Part shown: positions 10,480-20,435 of the stretch, one piece after another | Layout: each line of letters opens with the position of its first letter | How positions within the stretch are numbered: the stretch's first letter is position 1 | From: an uncultured Mycoplasmatota bacterium | GTDB lineage: Bacteria > Bacillota_I > Bacilli_A > RF39 > UBA660 | DNA length: 50,902 nt | Assembly: GCA_947646095.1 (NCBI GenBank) | Contig: CANSFI010000011.1 | Location: 1-50,902 of the forward strand | Reading direction: 5' to 3' | Notes under the pieces: model-generated | What the model was told of the DNA's origin: nothing | The model's input: only the letters and a program-made list of their open reading frames with translations | Databases searched by the model: none | Position numbers and translations under genes: made by a program

Positions 10480-11106
10480 TTACTTATTTTTATTATGATA
10501 TTTACACATATTTTTTAGCTCACAATTTACACAGTCAGGATTTATAGCCTTACAGTAATATCTCCCAAATAAAACTAATTGGTGATGCATTCTAGCAAGT
10601 TTTTCTTTAGGTATTTTTTTAGTAAGCTTTTGTTCTATTTTTAAAACATCATCTGTTTCTTTAGCTAAGCCTAATCTTTTACTAACTCTAGAAACATGGG
10701 TATCTACAGCTATACATGGTTCATTATATAGATTACTAAGAACTACATTAGTTGTTTTTCTACCAACTCCACTTAAACTTTCTAAAAACTCTCTATCATT
10801 TGGAACAATACTATCTGCATCACCTATTAATCTAGTAGCTATGTCTTTAATATTTTGAGCTTTTTTATGAAATGTTCCTATTGGTCTAATAATATCTATT
10901 AAATCATTGATATCGGCTTCTTTTAAATCTTGTAATGTAGGATATTTTTTAAATAAAATATCTGTTACCATATTAACTCTTTTATCAGTTGTTTGGGCAC
11001 TTAGCATTACAGCTATTAAAAGCTCATAATCTTTTGTATAATTTAGTTCACAAATAGCATTAGGAATAATTCTATCCAAGTAATTTATAATTTCATTCAT
11101 TGTCAT
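10480..11106 (-). CDS. nth: Endonuclease III
   Basis: LSAQTTDKRVN, LSGVGRKTTNVVL, VDTHVSRVSKRLGL, C-terminal 4Fe-4S cysteines (CKAINPDCVNCELKNMC). Confidence 0.97.
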   Translation of the reverse strand: MTMNEIINYLDRIIPNAICELNYTKDYELLIAVMLSAQTTDKRVNMVTDILFKKYPTLQDLKEADINDLIDIIRPIGTFHKKAQNIKDIATRLIGDADSIVPNDREFLESLSGVGRKTTNVVLSNLYNEPCIAVDTHVSRVSKRLGLAKETDDVLKIEQKLTKKIPKEKLARMHHQLVLFGRYYCKAINPDCVNCELKNMCKYHNKNK

Positions 11107-11734
11107 TCAACCAATCATAATCAAACATTTCTATGTTTTTATTTTTTTTCTTATTGAAACTTTGTTTATCAATTTCTACATCTTTACTTGTTTGTATTCC
11201 TTTTTTCTTCCATTCATGTAGTATTTTATCAATATATCTTAAATTAGAAACACCATTATAAGTAGCTTCTTTTAAAGCAGAAATAATAAGTTCATCTGTA
11301 AACCCTATATCAAGCCAAGCATTAATTATTTCGTATTCCATAGGAGAAATTGTTCTACCAAATTCATTTTCAAATATTGTAAATAAATTAGTACTATCTT
11401 CTTTTGTTTCTTCTTTATTAATTAAAATAAAACTTAATTTCTGATATAATTTATCTATACATATTGTCTCTGAACATATATTGTTATCTTTTTCTACTTT
11501 TATTTCTAATAAATCTTTTTCTACAAGATTATTAATTGTTTTTAACAAATCTTTACTATTAACGTTTAGTTCTAAAGACATCTTTTTTAAATTAAAACAG
11601 GAACTTGTATTTATTAAGTAAATAAGTAAAATTAATTCTTCTTCTGTTATATCTATTTTTTTGTAGTTAAAAAATAATATCTTTGGTACTATTAAATCTC
11701 TATCTTTTATAATATCTGTTATCTTTTCAAGCAT
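11093..11734 (-). CDS. dnaD: DnaD domain replication protein
   Basis: FENEFGRTISPMEYEIINAWLD...LRYIDKILHEWKKKGI; AAGGTGATAGA SD before ATG 11734; upstream of nth. Confidence 0.88.
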   Translation of the reverse strand: MLEKITDIIKDRDLIVPKILFFNYKKIDITEEELILLIYLINTSSCFNLKKMSLELNVNSKDLLKTINNLVEKDLLEIKVEKDNNICSETICIDKLYQKLSFILINKEETKEDSTNLFTIFENEFGRTISPMEYEIINAWLDIGFTDELIISALKEATYNGVSNLRYIDKILHEWKKKGIQTSKDVEIDKQSFNKKKNKNIEMFDYDWLNDNE

Positions 11735-11810
11735 TCTATCACCTTGGATAATATTATACAATAAATAATTTTAATTTACAATTATTATAGATACTATTAT
11801 TACTTATATT

Positions 11811-12725
11811 TTAAACTTGTTTTTGTAAAATATTTATTTCATCAATACTAAGTTTAGTTATTTCTGATATTAGTTTAATATTCATACCTTTTTTTAACAT
11901 ATTCATGACTATTTCCTTAGTATTTTGTTCAATTCCTTGTTCAATACCTTCTCTTTTAGCTTCATCTTTTAAAGCCCATTCTTTATCATATGCCTCTAAT
12001 ATTTTCTTATCTTTACTCGTATTCAAAGCATCTTTTACATATTCTTCCACTATATTCAGATCCTTTCCTAACTTCAGTGCGTTTTTTACACTTGGTACTA
12101 CTAAAGCCAAAAGATATCTTTCTTTATCTATTAAGCTTTCTATACCATCAGTATACCATTTTTTAATTAAGTTTGGTAGATATATCTGAAATATTATCAA
12201 TTTTTCATTTAGGATTTTTCCTTCATCATCCTTAAACATATAAACTTCTTCTATATTATCATTGTTTACAAATGCAAAACTGTTTATATTAAACTGAATT
12301 ATTTGAATATATTTTCCTTTTCCTCTTTCTTTATTTTGTGAGTACAAATGAAATGCATAATCCAAATTTCGTTCCATTATCTCTTTACTGCTATTATTAT
12401 TAACTTCAATATTTAAATAAGTGTTTCCTATTCTTCCTACAAAATCACTTCTATATCCTACATCTTTTTCATAACACTTATCTAATTCATTGGATTCTAA
12501 ATGAAAACTTTCTAATAATTTTTCTAATTCAACATCAAGATAATAACTAAAAAGTTGACATGGATATTTTAACCTACTGCTATTTTGAATCATAGTTTTA
12601 AACATTGGATCAAATATTATTGAGAACTTTTCTTCTTTTCCTAATTTTTTATAGTTTCCCAAGTTCAATTTATGAACCTCTTTTGAATATACAGTATTCA
12701 TATTATAATTTCTTAAATTTACCAT
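11811..12725 (-). CDS. Rpn family / PD-(D/E)XK nuclease family transposase-like protein
   Basis: FDPMFKTMIQN, YRSDFVGRIGNTYLNIEVNN, NLDYAFHLYSQ; EGIEQGIEQ C-terminal pattern typical of the family. Confidence 0.8.
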   Translation of the reverse strand: MVNLRNYNMNTVYSKEVHKLNLGNYKKLGKEEKFSIIFDPMFKTMIQNSSRLKYPCQLFSYYLDVELEKLLESFHLESNELDKCYEKDVGYRSDFVGRIGNTYLNIEVNNNSSKEIMERNLDYAFHLYSQNKERGKGKYIQIIQFNINSFAFVNNDNIEEVYMFKDDEGKILNEKLIIFQIYLPNLIKKWYTDGIESLIDKERYLLALVVPSVKNALKLGKDLNIVEEYVKDALNTSKDKKILEAYDKEWALKDEAKREGIEQGIEQNTKEIVMNMLKKGMNIKLISEITKLSIDEINILQKQV

Positions 12726-12955
12726 TTATATTCTCCTTCTTTTATTGACTATAACATATATAAACAAACAATAAAAATGGTAATTTTTAAGTATCTAAAT
12801 ACATTTAATCTACAAATTTTTAATATTATCATAATATTTTTCAAATATTTTTACCAATGTTTTATATACAATTTTAAAATATAACAAATTTTATTAGCTT
12901 TAAATTTATTGTAAACCTTAAAACTAATAATTTTATATAAATTTAAAATAATATA

Positions 12956-12990
12956 TAAAAAGATAAATTCCATTAATGGTTATTTATCTA
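12956..12990 (-). terminator. prmC terminator
   Basis: Minus strand GATAAATAACCATTAATGGAATTTATCTTTTT. Confidence 0.55.
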
Positions 12991-13699
12991 TAAATACAAA
13001 TATAAAACGATCGCGGTTTTGCAAATCTTTTTCAAGACGTACTTTAGAATTAGGTATATAATTTTTAACTAATTCTTTTATTTTTTTACCTTGACTCTCA
13101 CCTATTTCAAAACATATTATTGATTTTTGTTTCAAATAATTACAAATATTTTTTAGTATTTCCTCATAATAATAAAGACCATTATTATCAGCATATAATG
13201 CTATATTAGGTTCATTGTTTTTTACTATATCCATAATAGGTTCATTATGAGCAATATATGGTGGATTACTAATAATTAAATCATATTTTTTATTTACATT
13301 GGAAAATAAATCACTGTAGAAAAAGTTAACATTAGAATGATTATTTTTACCATTTTCTTTAGCTAATTCTAAAGCTGCTTTAGATATATCTAAAGCTTCT
13401 ACTTTGCTATTTTCCAAATTTTTATCTAATGTTATAGCAATACACCCACTACCTGTTCCTATATCTAGAATATCTATTTCTTTATCAAAATATTCTAAGG
13501 CATAATCTATAGTTTTTTCTACTAACTGTTCTGTTTCAAATCTTGGTATTAAAACATTATAATTGACTAAAAAATTTAATCCATAAAAGTCTACATTACC
13601 AACTATATATTGTACAGGAATACCTTTTTTTAATAATTCTAAACCTCCCTCTAATTTAGAAGAATCTAAATATTTTTTTAAATATTCATAGTCTTTCAT
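12980..13699 (-). CDS. prmC: Peptide chain release factor N5-glutamine methyltransferase
   Basis: IPVQYIVGNVDFYGLNFLVN, LDIGTGSGCIAITL, ISNPPYI. Confidence 0.93.
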   Translation of the reverse strand: MKDYEYLKKYLDSSKLEGGLELLKKGIPVQYIVGNVDFYGLNFLVNYNVLIPRFETEQLVEKTIDYALEYFDKEIDILDIGTGSGCIAITLDKNLENSKVEALDISKAALELAKENGKNNHSNVNFFYSDLFSNVNKKYDLIISNPPYIAHNEPIMDIVKNNEPNIALYADNNGLYYYEEILKNICNYLKQKSIICFEIGESQGKKIKELVKNYIPNSKVRLEKDLQNRDRFIFVFIDK

Positions 13700-13740
13700 A
13701 TTACCACCTACTTAATTATACCATGCAATTTAAAATAGTT

Positions 13741-15471
13741 TTATTTCGAATCTTCAGATAAATACAATTTTTTGTATACTTCACTTTTATTTAATAATTC
13801 TTTATGTGTTCCTGAAGATACTAGTTTACCTTTATCTATAACATTAATAATATCAGCATCTATAATTGTTGATAAACGATGTGCGACTATAATAACTGTA
13901 TGATCTTTTACTAAATTGTCAATAGTTTTCTTTATAAATTCTTGTGATTCATTATCTAAAGCAGATGTTGCTTCATCAAATAATATTACTTTAGTATTAA
14001 TTAATAATGTTCTAGCGATTGCTAAGCGTTGTTTTTGACCACCACTTAAATTAACACCACCTTCACCAATTATAGTATTATACTGATTTGGAAGTGACAT
14101 AATATAATCATCTATATAAGCTTTTTTACAACATACTCTTATCTCATCAATAGTTATACTATCCTTAACTAATCTAAAATTATCTAGTATTGATAAATTA
14201 AATAAAAATGGTGATTGTCTAATAATAGATATAGTGTTTCTTAATGACTGTTCTGCCAATTCTTTAATATTAACACCATCAATTAATATTTCTCCTTCTG
14301 TAATATCAAAATAGCGAAGTAATAAATTAAATATTGTGGATTTTCCATTACCACTTCTTCCAACTATAGCTATCTTTTTATTTGGTTTTATTTCAAGATT
14401 TAAATTATTTAAAGTATTTTCTTCATCTGTTGAATATCTAAAACTTACATTATTAAAGTTTATTTGACCTACTACATTTTCTAATGTTTTTTCACCAAAT
14501 TTTTCATCATTATATAAACGATTATTAATAATTTCATCTATTCTTTTTAATGAAACAGTTACTTTATTATAACTAACACCAAAATCAGATATACTTTCAA
14601 CTACTTCGTCAACACGCCATATATACATTTCCATCATTATAAAAACACTATATTCTATTTTTCCGTTTATAAAGAAATATCCACATGTAAATAGAATAAT
14701 AAATTGTAAAATAAAATACACTAAATTATTTAAACTATAATAGAATATTTCATATGTTCTTATTTTTCTATTATCTTTAAATAATTTATCTAAAAATAAA
14801 AATATATTTTTTTCAACATTTTGTTTAATTCCTAAAGCTTTTATTTCTCTTATTCCAGTAATATTCTCAGTTGCTGCTTTAACATAGTTATCAGATTGTT
14901 CTTTTATTTTTTCTTGTGTTTTCTTTATTTTTGGAAAAAACTTATATGAAATTAATCCCATTATAATACCAAATATAATTATTTCTATACCAAGAATTAA
15001 GGAAATAGAGAATGCAAGTATTATTACTATAATTACTACTAAGGATTTACATATTAATCTAATTAATTTAGAAAGCAAATCCATTACTCTTTCAGTATCG
15101 TTATATAAACGATTAATAAATTCACCTACACCTATTTCTTCAAATGCTTGGGCTGGCAAATTATCTATTTTTCTATATAAATCTTTACTAACATTTTTCA
15201 TAAATTTAGTTTCTAAATAATTATATATTTTATCTCTTGGTACTTGTAATATAGAATAAAACAGTATATATAAACCTTCCCAAAGAGCTAAATATTTAAT
15301 GAATTTTACTATATTCTTTAATATTAAAAATTCTAATGCTTTTCCCCAAAAATAGGCTGCCATTAAAACTGGTAAATAAGTTAAAATAACTAATACAATA
15401 TAAATAAATAGTTTTAATTTATCATCTTTTAAATAATGCCATATTATTTTGAAACTAACTACTTTTTTCAT
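13741..15471 (-). CDS. ABC transporter, fused permease/ATP-binding protein
   Basis: Six-TM region plus Walker A GRSGNGKST, signature LSGGQKQRLAIARTLL, Walker B VILFDEATSALD. Confidence 0.93.
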   Translation of the reverse strand: MKKVVSFKIIWHYLKDDKLKLFIYIVLVILTYLPVLMAAYFWGKALEFLILKNIVKFIKYLALWEGLYILFYSILQVPRDKIYNYLETKFMKNVSKDLYRKIDNLPAQAFEEIGVGEFINRLYNDTERVMDLLSKLIRLICKSLVVIIVIILAFSISLILGIEIIIFGIIMGLISYKFFPKIKKTQEKIKEQSDNYVKAATENITGIREIKALGIKQNVEKNIFLFLDKLFKDNRKIRTYEIFYYSLNNLVYFILQFIILFTCGYFFINGKIEYSVFIMMEMYIWRVDEVVESISDFGVSYNKVTVSLKRIDEIINNRLYNDEKFGEKTLENVVGQINFNNVSFRYSTDEENTLNNLNLEIKPNKKIAIVGRSGNGKSTIFNLLLRYFDITEGEILIDGVNIKELAEQSLRNTISIIRQSPFLFNLSILDNFRLVKDSITIDEIRVCCKKAYIDDYIMSLPNQYNTIIGEGGVNLSGGQKQRLAIARTLLINTKVILFDEATSALDNESQEFIKKTIDNLVKDHTVIIVAHRLSTIIDADIINVIDKGKLVSSGTHKELLNKSEVYKKLYLSEDSK

Positions 15472-15600
15472 ACTTCACCTACTAACTAATAATTTAAGTC
15501 CTATTTAAGGATAACATTATAATATTTACTATTCAATAATTTTATATAAATTTTTATTATAAAAAGATATTTTTAAAATTTTTGGATTACTTAACTTTTG

Positions 15601-16272
15601 TTAAAAATTTCTATCATAATAAATTATATTTTCCTCATTACCTACTAAAGATAAAGCATAATTATATAAACTATCTTCTTTTGCTTTATCATCATTTATT
15701 AATTTTATATTGTCTATATTTGTTAAAAGACAAGTCCCATCTTTAAATTTTAGTTGTATTTTATCATCTTCATCATAATCTGTCCAAGTATCTAATTCTA
15801 CTATAATTGCGGTATTATCTGATAAAATAATAGCTTTGTTATATGTATAATTTAAATCTAAAATATCTTTATTCCATAAATCATCAGAGGTATTAATATA
15901 AACCCCTTGCATTTCATTATAATCTTTTACCTTTTCTTCATCATTACCAGCAAGCATTAATGCATAATTATATATTGAATTTGAACTATTAGTTTTTATT
16001 AACTCAGTTTGATGTGTACTTGTTAGTACCTTTAATCCATCTTCAGTAATAAATTGTTCTTGGTCACCAGAATAATCAGCATATGTTTCAATTGCAACTA
16101 TAGAAACATATCCATTATTTGGTTCTATTGCAACATTAAATGATTTATCAAAATCAAACATTTGCTTATTTCCACATCCAGTCATAGTACTTAATGTGAT
16201 TGCCCCTGCCAAAATTAAAGAAACTCCTTTTTTTGTAATTTTAAATTTCTTATTTTCATAATTAACTAACAT
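15601..16272 (-). CDS. Putative lipoprotein with internal duplication; start probably 16272
   Basis: Lipobox-like ITLSTMTGCGNKQ; two related halves ending SIYNYALMLAGNDEE / SLYNYALSLVGNEEN. Confidence 0.6.
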   Translation of the reverse strand: MLVNYENKKFKITKKGVSLILAGAITLSTMTGCGNKQMFDFDKSFNVAIEPNNGYVSIVAIETYADYSGDQEQFITEDGLKVLTSTHQTELIKTNSSNSIYNYALMLAGNDEEKVKDYNEMQGVYINTSDDLWNKDILDLNYTYNKAIILSDNTAIIVELDTWTDYDEDDKIQLKFKDGTCLLTNIDNIKLINDDKAKEDSLYNYALSLVGNEENIIYYDRNF

Positions 16273-16285
16273 TCCTTTCTTTCGT

Positions 16286-16305
16286 CCTTTCAGTCCTCTG
16301 AAAGG
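16286..16305 (-). promoter_or_regulatory. Perfect 8-bp hairpin in the lipoprotein 5' leader with AGGA loop
   Basis: Minus strand CCTTTCAG-AGGA-CTGAAAGG, ~14 nt upstream of the proposed ATG. Confidence 0.45.
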
Positions 16306-16348
16306 CACAAATTGGATTGAAAAAATTTGACTTTTTTGCATTTTTGTT

Positions 16349-16574
16349 TATAATAACAGTTCGTTGCAGGTACACTACAGAGCACGGCGAGGTGAGTGGT
16401 GTTAAAGTATAACTTTAAACCCGTATAATTATATGTGTCGATTATTCCTGGTGTACAAATGAGTGTTGCCTTTATTGAGCACGGAACCTTATCTATGTTA
16501 AAACATTAATCGTTTTTTAGTTTAGGAATTTTCAGTCAATGCCTCAACAAACTATTATTTGAATTGTTATTATA
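16349..16574 (-). ncRNA. Candidate structured RNA or long structured 5' leader, ~200 nt; family not identified
   Basis: No ORF; ends pair (TATAATAACA/TGTTATTATA, GTTTGTTG/CAACGAAC, AGG-CATT/AGTG-CCT); two pairs are G-U only on the minus strand; TATAAT at 16574-16569 (minus). Confidence 0.45.
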
Positions 16575-16835
16575 CATCTTAAATTTTGCGTTTTTTCACA
16601 AAATATTTTTTGCGTTCTTATTTAGTCAATATTTTTTTCAACCTTAAAACCTCACTTTAAAATCATGTATAATATTTTAACATAAATATATTAAAAATAA
16701 AAATTATTGAATCAAATTTAATCATTTCAATAATTTTCTTAGATTATATAACATTTTCATTTATAGAATCAAATTATTTTTTTAATCTTTGATAAATTAA
16801 TTATCTATTTTTTGGTCATTTATAATATGTATTTA

Positions 16836-17090
16836 TTATAGTCTGTTATTATCTCTATTTTTCAGTATTTTAAATACCTTTTGTTCTTGATCTGTTAAGT
16901 TATCTTTAAATTCTAATTCTTTTTCTAATATATCTATTTTATAAATTCCAATTTGGTTTGTTAGTTTCTTACAGTTAAAACAATATGATCTTTTTGTACA
17001 AAGGTTTCTATTATTATATTTTGTTATAATGGGTAATACATTACCGCATTTAGGACATATATAATGAATTAAAATTCCCACCTTATTCAC
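16836..17090 (-). CDS. Small zinc-ribbon protein
   Basis: CPKCGN...CTKRSYCFNCKK; overlaps the prfA stop. Confidence 0.6.
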   Translation of the reverse strand: MNKVGILIHYICPKCGNVLPIITKYNNRNLCTKRSYCFNCKKLTNQIGIYKIDILEKELEFKDNLTDQEQKVFKILKNRDNNRL

Positions 17091-18147
17091 CTCTTAATTT
17101 TCTAGCCTGATCTTCTGTTATTAAGGCTTCTATAACTTTACCTAAATCACCTTCCATAACTCTATCTAAGGTATTAATTGTAAAACCTATTCTATGATCA
17201 GTAACTCTATTTTGTGGATAATTATATGTTCTTATTTTCTCACTTCTATCTCCAGTTCCAATTTTGCTTTTTCTAACTTCTCCTAATTCTTCTTCTCTTT
17301 GTCTAGTTCTTAAATCAAATAGTCTTGTTTGAAGAATTTTAATGGCTTTTTCTTTATTTTTAATTTGTGAACGTTCAGTTTGTGAATAAACTACTATACC
17401 TGTAGGCATATGAGTAAGTCTTACAGCTGAATCAGTTGTATTAACTCCTTGACCACCACAACCACTACTTCTAGTTATATCAATTCTAACTTCACTCATA
17501 TCAAGTTCAAAATCTACTTCTTCAGCTTCTGGCATTACTAAAACTGTCGCGGTAGATGTATGTACTCTTCCTTGGGTTTCTGTTGATGGAACTCTCTGAA
17601 CTCGATGAGCACCACTCTCATATTTAAGCTTAGAATAAACATTTTCTCCTTTTACTAAAAAACTAACTAATGAATATCCTCCTGCTTCACTACTTTCAGC
17701 TTCCATTTCTTCTATTTTCCAACCTTCATTTTCGGCATATTTAATATACATTCGATATAAATCACCTGCGAATATATTACCTTCATCTCCACCAGCTGCT
17801 CCACGAATTTCTACTATAACATTCTTACCATCATTAGGATCTTTTGGAAGTAATATAATTTCAATGTCTTTTTCCATTTTCTTTCTTTGGTTTTCTAATT
17901 CTTCTAATTCTTCTTTAGCAAATTCACCAAGTTCTAAATCTTTAGATAATTCCTTGGCATCACTTATATCTGCTAATAATTTTTTGTATTCTTGATAAAT
18001 ATTATAGGCATCTCTAAGCATTGCTTGTTCTTTAGTAATTTCTAAAGTTTTTTTAATATTAGATATTATTTCTTGATCCATAAGCTTTTCATTTAACTCA
18101 TTATATTTATCTTCAATTACTTGTAATCTTTCTAACATAGGATTCAC
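17083..18147 (-). CDS. prfA: Peptide chain release factor 1
   Basis: GSGGQ-type motif SSGCGGQGVNTTDSAVRLTH, RVQRVPSTETQGRVHTS (PxT motif of RF1). Confidence 0.97.
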   Translation of the reverse strand: MNPMLERLQVIEDKYNELNEKLMDQEIISNIKKTLEITKEQAMLRDAYNIYQEYKKLLADISDAKELSKDLELGEFAKEELEELENQRKKMEKDIEIILLPKDPNDGKNVIVEIRGAAGGDEGNIFAGDLYRMYIKYAENEGWKIEEMEAESSEAGGYSLVSFLVKGENVYSKLKYESGAHRVQRVPSTETQGRVHTSTATVLVMPEAEEVDFELDMSEVRIDITRSSGCGGQGVNTTDSAVRLTHMPTGIVVYSQTERSQIKNKEKAIKILQTRLFDLRTRQREEELGEVRKSKIGTGDRSEKIRTYNYPQNRVTDHRIGFTINTLDRVMEGDLGKVIEALITEDQARKLRGE

Positions 18148-18191
18148 CCTTTCAAAACATATAAATTATACTATAATTATATTACAATTTC

Positions 18192-18225
18192 AATGTTTTA
18201 ATCAAAAAAGAAGATTTATATATCT
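18192..18225 (-). terminator. rpoE terminator overlapping its stop
   Basis: Minus strand GAAGATATATAAATCTTCTTTTTT. Confidence 0.65.
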
Positions 18226-18647
18226 TCTTCTGGTTCTTCTTCATCTACTATAGCTAAATCATCAATATCATCTTTATCATCTAAATCCTCGTCTATATTG
18301 ATATCGTCAATACTTTCCTCTTCTATTTGCTCTATTACTTCATCTTCATCTGGTTCTTCTTCAATATCTTCTTCATCATCATCAATAACTAAAGGTATTG
18401 AATGATTATCTTTTAAATCCCATTCTGCTGAGTCTAAAAAAACAAATCTTTTATCAGTAGTAAGCGATGTATAAAACTCTCCTATTTTGTTTGTATACTC
18501 TTCATCACTATATTCTAATAAATCACATATAGTTTTAAATATAGTTGGAGTATTCATTGGTTTTTTATTTTCTTTTAAAATCATATCTGTTAAATCAGTA
18601 TATGATAACAATTCTAATTCTTCTTTAGGTATTTTTTTCAATTCCAT
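18216..18647 (-). CDS. rpoE: DNA-directed RNA polymerase delta subunit
   Basis: N-terminal HARE-HTH-like fold sequence, DKRFVFLDSAEWDLKD, acidic C-terminal tail. Confidence 0.9.
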   Translation of the reverse strand: MELKKIPKEELELLSYTDLTDMILKENKKPMNTPTIFKTICDLLEYSDEEYTNKIGEFYTSLTTDKRFVFLDSAEWDLKDNHSIPLVIDDDEEDIEEEPDEDEVIEQIEEESIDDINIDEDLDDKDDIDDLAIVDEEEPEEDI

Positions 18648-18743
18648 AAAGTTCCTCCTACATTCATGGTCAGATTTAATTCTACCACATATTTCTACCT
18701 TGTCAAGACTTTTTTATAGTTTATGATATACATTACATATCTA

Positions 18744-20435
18744 TTACATAATTGAAGGTATTTCAATAACTAATAAATTTAGCATTTCTTTAATAACTTT
18801 ATTAGATAGTTCTAAAATATATAACCAATCATTTTTATTAGTTTTATCTTCCATATTACTTATATAATTATTTTGATAAAAAATATTACAAACTACACAT
18901 AAATTATATACATAATCTGCTATATAATGAGGTTTTCTTTCATTGAATGCTGATTCAATAACATTACTAAATTCTATTATTTTTATTCTTAAATCACGGT
19001 CATATTTATTATATATATTATTTGTTAAAGTGTTACTAATTTCTTGACTTTTTAATATTTTATTAAAACGAAGATAGGTATATAAAACATAAGGTCCTGT
19101 TTTTCCTGTAACATCTGAGAATTTATTTAAATCAAATATATAATCTTTCTCACGAGAGTTTTGTAAATCAGCAAATTTTAAAATGGCATTTACTATTTTA
19201 TCAATATCTTCATTACTCATATCTTTGTTAGATTCTTTTTTACTAATAAATAATTCTTTAGCATTTTTAAATAAATTTTCTAATTTAGGAGTTTCTCCAC
19301 TACGTGTTTTATATGGTTTTCCATCACTACCATTAACAGTACCATAACCTAGATGTTCTAAAGAAGAATATGGCATAATATCAGCTTTGTCACTTGCTCT
19401 AAAAACTTGTTCAAAATGAAGTGCTTGTCTATTATCAACTATATATAGAATATGATTAGGATTATAAAGTTTTTTACGACCTAAAATAGTAGCTAAATCT
19501 GTTGAAGCATAAAGGTAGGCTCCATTACTTTTTTGAAATAAAAGAGGTGGTATTTCTTTTTTATCATCTGTTTTAGATACATCTATAATAAGGGCCCCTT
19601 CACTAGTAGTAATTAAATCTTTACTATCAAAGATATTTTTTAATTCATCTAAATATTTATATGCATCACTTTCTCCTAACCACAAATCGAAATTAGCCCC
19701 TAAAAAATCATAGTTTTTTTTAATATCTTTAATGGATACTTCCAATATTTTTTTCCACAATTTATGATATTCTAAATCTCCATCTTGAAGTTTTTTAGTA
19801 ATTTGTGCACATTTATCTTTTATATCTTCATTTTCTTTACATAAAGAACTCATTTCAGGATAAATTTTATCTAAATATTTAATATCTATTTCATTAATAT
19901 CTTTATTATCTCCTAAAATTCCATATATAACTTGACCAATTTGTAATCCATAATCTCCAAGATGTACATCACTTATTGTTTTATGCCCTAAAAATCTAAT
20001 TATTCTAGCTATACTTTCTCCTACTAAAATAGTTCTCATATGACCTACATGAAGTGGTTTTGCGACATTCGCACCACCAAAATCTAAAATAAATGTTTCT
20101 TTTTCTTGTTTAGGTAATAATGCTTTAAAATCACTTTTAAGAATTTTAATATATTTATTAATAATAGTATTACTAACTTTTATATTAATAAATCCAGGTA
20201 ATACAAATGTTACTTCATCAAAATAATCATTAAAATTTTCTAAATCGTTTAAATTTTTTACTATTTTTTCTCCTATTTCGAGTGGACTTTGATGATAAGT
20301 TTTAGCTAAAGTAAAAGCATTGTCACATTGAAAATCACATAAATCTATTCTATTTGATTTAATAACTTTTGCTTTTATATCATATCCCAATTTATTAAAT
20401 ACTTTTGTTAAAACTAATTCTAATTCATTTATCAT
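18744..20435 (-). CDS. argS: Arginyl-tRNA synthetase
   Basis: GGANVAKPLHVGHMRTILVGE, DVHLGDYGLQIG, anticodon-binding C-terminus. Confidence 0.97.
   Translation of the reverse strand: MINELELVLTKVFNKLGYDIKAKVIKSNRIDLCDFQCDNAFTLAKTYHQSPLEIGEKIVKNLNDLENFNDYFDEVTFVLPGFINIKVSNTIINKYIKILKSDFKALLPKQEKETFILDFGGANVAKPLHVGHMRTILVGESIARIIRFLGHKTISDVHLGDYGLQIGQVIYGILGDNKDINEIDIKYLDKIYPEMSSLCKENEDIKDKCAQITKKLQDGDLEYHKLWKKILEVSIKDIKKNYDFLGANFDLWLGESDAYKYLDELKNIFDSKDLITTSEGALIIDVSKTDDKKEIPPLLFQKSNGAYLYASTDLATILGRKKLYNPNHILYIVDNRQALHFEQVFRASDKADIMPYSSLEHLGYGTVNGSDGKPYKTRSGETPKLENLFKNAKELFISKKESNKDMSNEDIDKIVNAILKFADLQNSREKDYIFDLNKFSDVTGKTGPYVLYTYLRFNKILKSQEISNTLTNNIYNKYDRDLRIKIIEFSNVIESAFNERKPHYIADYVYNLCVVCNIFYQNNYISNMEDKTNKNDWLYILELSNKVIKEMLNLLVIEIPSIM

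Noticed and set aside
16349-16574. Possible SRP RNA (GCCGTGCT...TGTACCTGCAA on the minus strand resembles part of the Bacillus scRNA)
   Set aside because: No GGAAG(G)AAGCAGC-type apical motif, and the Alu-domain order does not fit; similarity is short.
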